From NCBI GenBank assembly GCA_024196135.1, contig JAMQCK010000969.1:1-13441 (forward strand): a stretch of 13,441 nt of DNA. Reading direction: 5' to 3'. Shown in pieces: positions 1-9,380 of the stretch; positions within the stretch are counted from its first letter, which is position 1; each line of letters begins with the position of its first letter. The position numbers and the translations under genes were made by a program. This DNA is from Pleurotus ostreatus/Saccharomyces cerevisiae fusant. Taxonomy: Eukaryota > Opisthokonta. The notes beneath the pieces are model-generated. The model saw only the letters and a program-made list of their open reading frames with translations, was not told where the DNA came from and searched no databases.

Positions 1-3000
1 TACAACGAGGAGGGTAAGTGGTGTTTCTCTGCCGTCATCAACCTCAAGCTCACGCCTTGCAGATGACCGTCACATCCCTACTCTCACCGTCGGGCAGACT
101 CTGCAATTCGCGCTTTCGACCAAGACGCCGGGTCCTGCGGGTCGCCAGCCGGGCGTCACGCGCAAGCAGTTCGAGGAAGAGGTCCAGGACACGCTACTCA
201 AGATGCTCAACATCTCGCACACCAAGAACACCCTCGTCGGCGATGAGTTTGTCCGCGGCGTCTCCGGCGGCGAGCGCAAGCGCGTCAGCATCGCCGAGAT
301 GATGGCCACTCGCGCGCGCGTTCAGTCCTGGGACAACTCCACACGCGGCCTTGACGCCTCCACGGCCCTCGACTTCGCCAAGTCCCTGCGCGTCATGACC
401 GACGTGCTGGGCCAGACGACGTTCGTCTCCCTCTACCAGGCCGGCGAGGGCATCTACCAGCTCTTCGACAAGGTCATGGTGCTCGACCACGGGCGGCAGG
501 TCTTCCTGGGCCCGCCCTCCGAGGCGCGCGCCTACTTCGAGGGCCTCGGGTACAAGTCGCTTCCCCGCCAGAGCACGCCCGACTACCTCACCGGCTGCAC
601 GGACCCCAACGAGCGCCAGTTCGCCCCCGGGCGCTCCGCGGCGGACGTGCCCTCGACCCCCGAGGACCTCGAGGCCGCGTACCGCAACTCCAAGTTCGCG
701 CGGGAGCTCGAGCGCGAGCGTGAGGACTACAAGCTGTACATGGTCACCGAGAAGGCGGACCAGGAGGCGTTCCGCGCGGCCGTGCTCGCGGACAAGAAGC
801 GCGGCGTGTCGAAGAAGAGCCCGTACACGCTCGGGTACACCGGCCAGGTTATCGCGCTCACGAAGCGGCAGTTCTTGCTGCGCATGCAGGATCGGTTCCA
901 GCTTGTCACCAGCTTCAGCTTGAATCTGATCCTGGCCATCGTCATCGGCGCGGCGTACATCAACCAGCCTCTGACCTCCGCGGGCGCCTTCACGAGGGGC
1001 AGCGTCATCTTTGCCGCGCTTTTGACGACTTGCTTGGACGCGTTTGGCGAGATTCCCGGTCAGATGCTCGGTCGCCCGATTCTGCGCAAACAGGTGCGGT
1101 CCCTATACTGGGATGCGGAGGATGCGGTCTAACAGATTGTCAGACGAGCTACAGCATGTACCGCGCGTCGGCGATTGCGCTCGCCAACACTTTGGCCGAC
1201 CTGCCGTTCTCCGCTGTGCGCGTATTGCTGTTCGACATTATCGTCTTCTTTATGTCCGGCCTCTCGCGCTCCGCGGGCAGCTTCTTCACGTACCATCTGT
1301 TCAACTACCTGGCCTACCTCTGCATGCAGGGTTTCTTCAGGACCTTCGGTCAGCTCTGCCGGAACTTCGATGTAAGTGCTATCATAGCGGCGACGAGCTT
1401 ATCCTGATATCTCCTCTTCAGCATGCTTTCCGTCTTGCGACGTTCTTCATTCCGAACGTTGTTCAATACGCCGGTTACATGCTCCCGGTCGACAGCATGA
1501 AGCGCTGGCTGTTCTGGATTTTCTACATCAACCCAGTGTGCGTACTTTGGCTTCAAAGATTCCCTTAACGTGCTCACAATTTTTAGTGGATATGCCTGGT
1601 CCGGCTGCATGGAGAACGAGTTCATGCGCATCTCCATGAGCTGCGACGGCAACTATATCGTACCGCGCAACCCTCCTGGAGAGAACATCTACCCGTGAGC
1701 CCTCCTTCGTGATAGCTTCCCTATGGTGACTGACTCCTTTCTTTAGCAATGGCCTGGGTCCTAACCAGGCTTGCACGCTCTACGGTTCCAATGGCGGCCA
1801 GGACCACATCAGTGGCGAGGCCTACATCGACGCTGGTTACGATATCCATTCCGCAGACCTCTGGAGGCGTAACTTGCTTGTCCTCCTGGGCTTCCTTGTT
1901 CTATTCCAAGTCACGCAAGTTGTTGCTCTCGACTACTTCCCTGTAAGTGGCTCCCTCGCCCTGCTGCACCGCTTCTGACAGGCTTGTAGCGCTACGGCGT
2001 CGCGATCTCCACGAGCGTCTATGCCAGGACTGGCAAGGAGGAGGAGAAGTTGAACGCTGTGCAGCAGGAGCGTAAGGCCAACCGGAACGCGCCTAAGGAA
2101 AAGACGGACTCGAGCGCTGCATCGACCAAGTGAGTCCACAGGTTCATACAGGAGCGTCGCCACTGACATCGTGCCCAGGGAGGTCGCCAGGCCGTACCGC
2201 AAGACGTTCACCTGGGAGAGGCTCAACTACACCGTCCCAGTCCCGGGTGGCACGCGACGCCTGCTCCACGACGTCTACGGCTATGTCAAGCCCGGGACGC
2301 TCACGGCCTTGATGGGCGCTAGTGGTGCCGGCAAGACCACTTGCTTGGACGTGCTCGCTCAGCGCAAGAACATCGGCGTCATCCATGGCGACATCCTTGT
2401 TGACGGCCGCCCTCTCACCTCGGACTTCGCGCGCAGCACGGCTTACGGTACGTTCGCGGATTGCTCGCCCTCATTCGAGCGCTTATATCCCTCCAGCCGA
2501 ACAGATGGATGTCCACGAGGGTACGGCGACCGTCCGCGAGGCCTTGCGCTTCTCTGCGTACCTACGCCAGCCTGCTGAGGTCTCGATCGAGGAGAAGAAC
2601 GCCTACGTCGAGGAGATCATCGACCTTCTGGAGCTTCATGATCTTACGGAGGCCCTCGTCTTGAGCTTGAACGTCGAGGCGCGCAAGCGTCTGACCATCG
2701 GCGTTGAGTTGGCGAGCAAGCCTGAGCTGCTCTTGTTCTTGGACGAGCCTACCTCCGGTCTCGACGCCCAGTCTGCGTGGAACTTGGTTCGCTTCCTGCG
2801 CAAGCTGGCTGATCAAGGGCAAGCCATTCTCTGCACGATTCGTACGTCAGCCCCCCATCGCTTGATTGACACCCTACTGACCTACTACCAGACCAACCGT
2901 CCGCCCTGCTTTTCGAGAGCTTCGACCGGCTCCTCTTGCTCGAGCGTGGTGGCGAGACCGTATACTTCGGTGACATCGGCAAGGACTCTCACATCATCCG

Positions 3001-4486
3001 AGAGTACTTCGCCCGCCATGGTGCTGTCTGCCCGCCAAACGTCAACCCCGCCGAGTACATGCTCGACGCGATCGGCGCCGGTGTCCAGCCACGCATTGGT
3101 GACCGCGATTGGAAGGATGTGTGGCTTGACTCGCCTGAGTGCGAGAAGGTCCGGCGTGAGATCGAAGAGATCAAGGCCACCGCTCTCGCGCGCCCGGTCG
3201 AGGAGCATAAGAAGATGAGCACCTGTAAGTCTACCGCTCTTTGCTTCTGGAGGGGTCAAACTCACGGAGATGACAGATGCGACGTCGTTCTTCTACCAGC
3301 TGAAGACGGTGGTGAAGCGCAACAACTTGGCCCTTTGGCGCTCGCCCGACTACATCTTCACTCGGTTCTTCGTCTGCATCTTCATCTCGCTGTTCATCTC
3401 GCTCTCGTTCCTGCAACTCGGCAACAGTGCGCGCGATCTCCAGTTCCGTGTCTTCTCCATGTAAGGGTTTCCTCTTCTTCCCATTTCGTATCTGACTCAC
3501 CCTTCTGCAGTTTCTGGATCACAGTCCTTCCCGCCGTCGTCATGAACCAGATCGAGCCTATGTTCATCATGAATCGCCGCATCTTTGTTCGCGAGGCGTC
3601 GTCCAGGATATACTCTCCTTACGTCTTCGCTATCGGCCAGCTGCTCGGAGAGATTCCGTACTCGGTTATCTGCGGTATCATCTACTGGGTCTTGATGGTC
3701 TATCCCCAGGGCTTTGGACAGGGAGCCGCGGGCCTCAAGTAAGTCTCATACTACGCGTGGGTGCATACAAGACTAACTCTCGTCAGTGGCACGGGATTCC
3801 AACTCCTGGTGATCATCTTCATGATGCTCTTCGTAAGTTGCACTAGGTGGAATGCACTATAGCGGTCTAACCAGCTTCTCAGGGTGTGTCGATAGGACAG
3901 TTCATTGCTGCCATATCCCCCAACATCCAAACCGCGGTGTTGTTCAACCCCTTCATCTCGTTGGTTTTGGCGACGTTCTGCGGAGTCACGATCCCGTATC
4001 CCACCATGATCAAGTTCTGGAGGTTCGTAGCCTTACCGACCGACAGACTGCGGACGCTCATTCTTTTACAGGAGCTGGATCTACGAGCTCGACCCCTTCA
4101 CCCGCACGCTGGCAGCTATGGTCTCTACCGAGCTGCATGGCCTTGAAATTACCTGCAAGGCCGACGAGTTCGCCGTCTTCAACCCGCCGGATGGTCAGTC
4201 CTGCGGCCAGTGGGCAGGCGCTTTCGTGCAGGCCTACGGTGGCTACATCGACAACCCGGACGCCACGGACGCGTGCAGGTACTGCCAGTACCGCGTCGGC
4301 GACGAGTTCTTCGTCCCGCTCAACATCTCGTACTCCAACCGCTGGCGGGACGCGTGGATCCTGTTCGCGTATGTCATCTTCAACGCTCTCATTACGATTG
4401 GTGAGTCATTCCTGTGTACGCGCTTGAGTTCTCATGCTAACTTCTCCTCAGCTGCTTCCCGCTTCTTGCGTTACGCGAAGCGATGA
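1..4486 (+). CDS. PDR-type (ABCG) full-size ABC efflux transporter, 5' end missing
   Basis: ATP-driven plasma-membrane pump of the pleiotropic drug resistance family, layout NBD1-TMD1-NBD2-TMD2. The window enters just upstream of the NBD1 signature, so about 200 or more N-terminal residues, including Walker A of NBD1, are missing. I place introns at 14-62, 1094-1143, 1372-1421, 1538-1586, 1695-1746, 1943-1989, 2130-2178, 2448-2496, 2842-2891, 3225-3276, 3461-3510, 3739-3786, 3833-3882, 4023-4071 and 4401-4451. The joined exons total 3741 bases (1246 codons plus TGA) with no break. NBD1 shows [13 protein letters not shown] (260-298) and the degenerate Walker [10 protein letters not shown] (from 329), plus Tyr-Gln at the H-loop. 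The first hydrophobic helix follows at about 900-970, and TMD1 runs to about 1940. NBD2 has Walker [10 protein letters not shown] (2315-2341), signature [12 protein letters not shown] (from 2667), Walker [14 protein letters not shown] (from 2727) and switch His in IHQPSA, its codon split by the intron at 2842-2891. TMD2 spans about 3300-4470. NBD1 is the degenerate half and NBD2 the canonical half, as in Cdr1/Pdr5. The substrate cannot be read from sequence. Confidence 0.95.
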
Positions 4487-4765
4487 GCGACGAGCTTTAC
4501 TTACTTACGACGATCCCTTTTGCGTCACGGTTTCCTGGAGGGAAGGTTCGATACAATTACTAGACATCATCGTTATCCTTAGATTACGCACCGCACGTAC
4601 ACTGTAGCCATATCCTGGTCTTTATTCATTGATCTTTAGAGTGGAAACGGTGTCCGTTCTCGGGGCGTTCATCAAAGGGGTACCCCGCCCTTGATCTTTG
4701 CCTTCAGGCTTCAGGCTTCTAGGGGACAAGAGCCATACATACGATGGTGGTGCACGGTATAACAA

Positions 4766-4850
4766 GCCCTGCTAGCTCAGTGGTAGAGCGTGTCACTAGT
4801 AAGCATCAGCTTCTATGACAAGGTCAGTCGTTCAAGTCGGCTGTGGGGCA
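4766..4850 (+). tRNA. tRNA-Thr (anticodon AGU) with a 13-base intron
   Basis: The full cloverleaf can be drawn. The acceptor GCCCTGC pairs with GTGGGGC (4843-4849; two G-U pairs). The D stem GCTC/GAGC encloses AGTGGTA. The anticodon stem TGTCA (4791-4795) pairs with TGACA (4816-4820). The loop reads CTAGTA, with anticodon AGT at 4798-4800, and its last base A is at 4815. The T arm AGTCG/CGGCT closes loop TTCAAGT. The discriminator is A4850. Bases 4802-4814 are an intron between positions 37 and 38, the standard eukaryotic site. The mature length without CCA is 72. G1-C72, C2-G71, G35 and U36 match the known threonine identity elements of yeast. The internal A box (TAGCTCAGTGG) and B box (GTTCAAGTC) are both good. 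It would read ACU and, as inosine, ACC and ACA. Confidence 0.93.
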
Positions 4851-4867
4851 ATTTGTCTGGATATACC

Positions 4868-4872
4868 TTTTT
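4868..4872 (+). terminator. RNA polymerase III T-run terminator of the tRNA gene
   Basis: Five T residues start 18 bases after the end of the tRNA-Thr gene. This is the usual pol III stop and is close enough to serve the tRNA transcript. Confidence 0.6.
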
Positions 4873-5421
4873 GGAAGAGAGGACTTGGGACCACCCCTAA
4901 GTGCTGGAGGTGCATTTTTGTTCCTCTGAAACCAGGCTCGACCTCGAGCAAGACGCTCGCACTGCGGGCGATACAGCACTGGCTACTATACTACATACAC
5001 CGAAGCGACGGAACGCTGTCGTGTATTTTGGCCGGCATGAGGCGAGATGCTTGGCCAAGTGCCATAGCGGCTCACCATGTTGTCGCCGTACACCAGACCG
5101 CGCGCCGACCAACAGAGACCACCCATCTCCCTACGCATCCACGCATCACCACAACACCCATGCACGCACTACCCTTCACCGCCCACCGCATAAGCCTCGG
5201 CAGTCACGCCTTCGACCCCGATAGCCCACCCTACCACCCCGCTCCCATTCTCGCAGAATCAAGCCCGCCATGTGCTCGCGCGGGCTTCCCCAGCGCAGCC
5301 AGGTGCATCGTCGGCGTGAAACGACGCGCTGCACGCGGGGTGGCCATTGGGCTTGGCGCGCGCGTGCGCGCCCGCTTCTTCGAGATGGTCCAGCCGGGTA
5401 TGGCGATAGCGGGTCGCTGGG
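4873..5421. other. Intergenic region, tRNA-Thr to aminopeptidase promoter
   Basis: About 550 bases without a convincing gene. Open frames here have no family resemblance, and one begins inside the tRNA. The stretch at 5100-5260 is strongly C-rich on this strand with few G, which is common just upstream of fungal promoters. The part nearest the TATA box probably holds the regulatory sites of the aminopeptidase gene, but I recognise no specific operator. Confidence 0.5.
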
Positions 5422-5427
5422 TATAAA
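5422..5427 (+). promoter_or_regulatory. TATA box of the aminopeptidase gene
   Basis: TATAAA sits inside GTATAAAGGG, 64-69 bases before the start codon at 5491. A pol II start about 30 bases downstream would leave a 5' leader of roughly 35-40 bases. A consensus TATA box is typical of inducible rather than housekeeping fungal genes, which suits a secreted peptidase. That is an inference. Confidence 0.6.
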
Positions 5428-5490
5428 GGGTGGGCGAGGTTGCGCGATGGGAGGGCACAGCTCGTCGTCGACTGAACTTCGTCGCTCGCC

Positions 5491-6963
5491 ATGCAGTCCT
5501 TCCTTGGTCTCGTCTTGCTCGCGCTCTCGGCCGTTGCGACTGCGATCCCCGTCGCGCGCTCCGAGTACGAGACGAATGTCGCGAATGGCCTGCGCCTCCT
5601 GCGCCTCGAGAAGGGCGCGGAGCCGGTCTGGAAGTCGGAGGACGAGAAGCACCAGCTGAAGGTCGACGGCAAGCACTTTGTGAGTGGGCTTATCCAGGTT
5701 ACGGTGTAGCAGACGTTGACCGCGAGGATATAGATGGACGTCACCGAGGTTTACGAGCGGTCTCAGAAGCTCGCGGCGAAGAAGTCGAAGAAGGTGGCTG
5801 CGAAGAAGGCGAGCTGTAAGTGGACTGTATGCCCTGTATAGCACCGTGTACTCACCTATTCACAGACCCAGACATCTCCCACCAGGACACCGTGAAGCCC
5901 CTTCTCGAGAAGCTCACCACCGACGGTCTGAAGGGCTACCTGACCGATCTGACCGCCTTCAACAACCGCTACTACAAGGCGGACACCGGTAAGGATGCCA
6001 GCGACTTCATCTTCAACACCGCGTCCGACGTGAGTATTGCTCTCTTGCCTGCCTAGTACGAGACGCTTAAGCTTGCATCCAGCTTGCTAGCGGCAAGGAC
6101 GGCATCACGGTCAGCGCGTTCAACCACAGCTTCACGCAGTACAGCATCATCGCGCACATCGATGGCGAGTCCGACGGCCCGCTCACCATCCTCGGCGCGC
6201 ACATGGACTCCATCAACCTGCGCGACGAGCTCGACGGGCGCGCGCCCGGTGCTGATGACGATGGTGAGGTCTCCTTTCTTGTCATAGCATGCGCGAGAGG
6301 CTGGAAAGGCTGACGCGGTATGCGATAGGCTCTGGCACGGTGAACCTCCTCGAGATCTTCCGCGTCCTGACGGAGGCCGACTACGCGCCGAAGACGCCCG
6401 TCGAGTTCCAGTGGTACGCGGGTGAGGAGGCTGGTCTACTGGGCTCGCAGGATATCGCGACGCAGTATGCCGAGGACAACAAGGAGGTGTACGCGATGTT
6501 GCAGCTTGACATGACCGCCTAGTAGGTTGCCCTGACCCGATTGGCAAATGTGTCGCTGACGGCGCCTTGTAGCACCAAGCCCGGCCAGGACCCGCACGTC
6601 TCCTTCATGACTGACAACGTCGACACCGACTTGACCGCCTTCGAGGAGAAGCTCGTCGACGAATACCTCTCCATCAGCTACAACGAGGGCGAGGTGAGCA
6701 TTCTATCCCCTTCTCATCCCCCCCTCCCAAGTCATCCACTCACCCATCTCCTACTCCAGTGCGGCTACGGCTGCTCCGACCACGCCAGCTGGAACGAAAA
6801 CGGCTACCCGAGCTCGATGCCCTTCGAGACGACCTTCGGCTCCGACAACCCCAACATCCACAGCGCGGACGACACCGTGGACGTCGATGGCTTCTCGTTC
6901 GAGCAGTCGCTCGAGTTTGCGAAGCTGGGGTTGTCGTATATTGTCGAGCTTACGAGTGCTTGA
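5491..6963 (+). CDS. Secreted M28 zinc aminopeptidase (fungal leucine aminopeptidase type)
   Basis: Co-catalytic di-zinc exopeptidase predicted to remove N-terminal residues from peptides outside the cell. Exons are 5491-5679, 5734-5815, 5866-6029, 6083-6263, 6329-6521, 6573-6693 and 6760-6963; joined they give 377 residues plus TGA, the usual size for fungal M28E enzymes. Residues 1-18 form a hydrophobic signal peptide ([18 protein letters not shown]). A propeptide-like segment follows, with FMDVTE across the first splice junction and a Lys/Ala-rich stretch at about 74-89. Expected metal and catalytic residues are present: His185 and Asp187 in GAHMDS, the Asp group 203-205 in GADDDGSG, Glu238 (general base) and Glu239 in [11 protein letters not shown], Asp266 in LQLDMTAY, and His318 in [11 protein letters not shown]. 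Cys311 and Cys315 can form the disulfide known in Aeromonas aminopeptidase. Family and catalytic competence are secure. Leucine preference is inferred from relatives. Confidence 0.95.
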
Positions 6964-7164
6964 GGGCAGATATGTTGTGAAGGGTTGATGCTGTATAGGG
7001 TGTAACAACAGATGAAAATGAAAGCGCTCACCAGGGTGAATGACTTGCATTGCAGAAGGGTGAATGAGTGAAGACAGGAAAGCCACATGGACGTGCACTT
7101 CAGGTATTCATTGATGATTCGGTCGTATGCAAGAAGGGAAAGGAAAATGGGGTATTGGATGTGC

Positions 7165-8062
7165 TCACGAAACGGCCTTCTTCTTGGCCTTGCGCGCTTT
7201 GAGCTCTTCTAGTCGTCGCTTCATCATGGCCACTTTCATGTCCGCTTCCTCCTGTGCCCGCTCCTCCTCTATCAATCTGCTCAAACGTCAGTAACGCGGT
7301 CAAGGCGAGGAACGCTACAACTCACCGATCCATGATAATCTCCCGGTCTATGCGCTCGCGCTTCTGCTCCTCGGTCTCCTCGGGATCGTCTGGAGGTGCG
7401 CCCTCGTCTACACGTTCCGCAATGACGGGCTCAGCCGCCTGCGGCATGCCCACAAGCGCGTCGTTATTGATCTGCGCCTCGGCGAAGACAGTCGCGCGCT
7501 CGTATTTGTCGTGATGAGCCTCCTCCGCGTCTGCTGCTGTCTGCGCGACGCTGGCCATGAACGCAGCATACTCCGCCGCGAGGGGATCGTCTGCAGCTGG
7601 TGCCTGCTGCTGAGCCGACGGCCCGTCCACTTGCATCCCGTCACCATCATCGTCTTCATCGTCGGCAGTGGATGGGGGCAGTTGTCGATTGGGATCGGAG
7701 AAGAAGTCAGAGGGGAAACCGCCAGCATTGTCGGGTTTCTGCCGCTTCGCGGGCGCCTCCTCCGGTTCAGAGGTCTTCTTCCGCTTGCCATCTGTCTCTT
7801 CATACTCGCCATCATCTTCCTCCTCTTGGGCCACCTCCGCAGCGCGTGCGGCCTCCGCCCGGGCTTGTTCCTCGCGTAGACGCGCGACGGCAGTGCGATG
7901 CTTCTTGCTACCGACGTGACCCTCCCACATGAATTCCTTGACGGGTATGTTGCACGCCTTGCATTGCAGCTGGTTGTTCGGGGTATATTGCGCGAGGGGA
8001 TGGGTGATGCGGGGAGCGGCTTGTTGTCGTTTCTGCTTGAGCAGCGCGCGCACGTCCGCCAT
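7165..8062 (-). CDS. C2H2 zinc-finger protein, ZNF830/CCDC16 family
   Basis: Nuclear protein. The animal relative ZNF830 (CCDC16) is found with XAB2, AQR, ISY1 and PPIE in the intron-binding complex of the spliceosome and has a role in DNA-damage response; the same job here is inferred. Two exons, 8062-7326 and 7276-7165, are joined across a 49-base intron (7325-7277, GTGAGT...GCAG) into 282 residues. The N terminus MADVRALLKQKR is followed by HPLAQY and a single finger C34-x2-C37-x11-H49-x5-H55. Next come an acidic stretch (EEEDD), a basic nuclear-signal candidate (KRKK and KRQK, about 94-109), FPSDFFSD, an acidic/glutamine patch and a C-terminal coiled coil rich in Glu, Arg and Lys, ending KKKAVS. 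The same frame is open back to an ATG at 8140, which would add 26 residues. I prefer 8062 because its context is better (G at -3 and +4, against T at -3) and the protein then begins like relatives. Confidence 0.87.
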
Positions 8063-9380
8063 GGCGTCACAGGTGAAGCTGGGTTGATTTTGTGGCGTCG
8101 GTTGCGCGTATTTGTTCGATCGCGTGTCGCGTCGGGCCATGCACGGAAAACTTTTCTCATTCCTTCCTAACCGCGTTCATGTTCCCTTCGTTGTGGGCCC
8201 TGACTATCTCGACTGGTGAGTATGGATCATCCAGCACCCTCCCTTTCTCTCTGTAGGATGAACGCACCGAAGCAATAGGAAGTGCCGTCTGAAGCCATTG
8301 TGCTTTGTCGATTCTCGGTTCTCTGACTCTTCCCCCATCTCCACCCGATTCCTTATTCCCGCATACTAACCATACACCACAGATACTATGCTCCATAGCT
8401 CGCTGTCGCCGCACCTTTTCCTGTACCAGGATTCTTCCGCATGTAACGCTACGCCACTGTACTCTGCTAATGAGCAATTCATGCCCTTCATGTCCGCCGC
8501 GATCTTCATCCCAGCGTCCGTTTACCAGGTTCGGTACGTGGCGTAGCTATCATCGGTATCAGGAACCTTCGATGCGAACCGGCAAGCTCGTCGAGGTGCA
8601 TCAGCTGGCCATCATGAGGCGGGCGTGGCGCCCTGCCCCTCATCATCCCGGCCGTCAACCAGGCGGTCAGTGAAGTTACCACAGCACCTGTACTAGGCTT
8701 CGACTCCAATGCACTCGTTCAGTGCAGCTGTTGACTGCAGTGCATCACAGCCGAGGAACGCAATGGGGTCTTATCGATTCAATTATCGCAGCATACTAGC
8801 AATGTGGGTGCCCTTGCGGCGTTCTCGACAGTCATTCTGACCCCGGATGATGGCCAGACGGGGGCCCGGCAAGCGATTCCATTCAGCGATCCCATTGTTC
8901 TTCGCCGACAACGCGGCCTTCTGCCGGCCGGTCGGCCAAATTCATCACCGACCCCCCCTCAAGCCGCTGATCTCTTTAACCAGCGCCGCCGAGGCACAGC
9001 TGTTCCCACAGCCCCTTGCTTTCCTACTCCCACCATCCCCCAGACAGCAGCCCAGCACTCCCCCGCCGTCTGCCCGCCCGCTGACGCCCTCGCCACATTC
9101 CTCACTTACCACAGTCGTCGCAGAGACGACCTTGCCCAATAAGGCTTCCCTTGTTCGGCGACGCCACACTTCGACGTTAAGCGCCGCGCTTCGTCGTCGC
9201 CCTCCAGCCACCACTCAGGTGTCTGCATCCGTGAGTGCTGCTCGTAAGGCGCATTGGATCCTAGCTTATGCTTCTCTAGTCATCTGCTCTAGTCGACGCG
9301 CCGCTCGCCGTCTGCATCACCGGAACACCCCCTTCTCCCCATCATCATCATCATCAGTCACAACCCACCCTCTCATCACA
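8063..9380. other. Divergent intergenic region, zinc-finger gene to unknown gene
   Basis: About 1.3 kb between two divergently transcribed genes, which must contain both promoters and 5' leaders. I see no TATAAA well placed for either gene. From about 8880 to 9380 the plus strand is strongly pyrimidine-rich (C/T runs, CCCCCC tracts), as expected for a long fungal leader and core promoter of the gene starting at 9381. Frames open here encode Pro/Ser/Arg-rich low-complexity text without domains, so I do not call genes. Confidence 0.5.
9341..9355 (+). repeat. (ATC)5 microsatellite
   Basis: Five perfect ATC units, ending 25 bases before the start codon of the unknown gene at 9381. It lies in the probable 5' leader, so length changes would not alter the protein. 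Confidence 0.8.

Noticed and set aside
1094..1143. Apparent stop codon and frame shift in the ABC transporter near 1130
   Set aside because: The stop lies inside a 50-base intron (GTGCGG...GTCAG). Removing it restores the conserved PDR frame, so the gene is not broken here.
4815..5426. Long plus-strand open frame over the tRNA and intergenic region
   Set aside because: It starts inside the tRNA-Thr gene and runs through low-complexity promoter sequence, with no domain or splice logic.
5176..5844. Minus-strand open frame of 222 codons opposite the aminopeptidase start
   Set aside because: It lies antisense to a well-supported promoter, signal peptide and exons. Arg/Leu-rich composition is typical of antisense frames in GC-rich coding DNA.
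7511..7932. Plus-strand frames with hydrophobic runs opposite the zinc-finger gene
   Set aside because: The apparent membrane segments are antisense translations of acidic and glutamine-rich codons.
7408..8160. Second minus-strand frame of 250 codons over the zinc-finger gene
   Set aside because: It is out of frame with the C2H2 finger and coiled coil and reads as Arg/Ser/Pro-rich shadow text.
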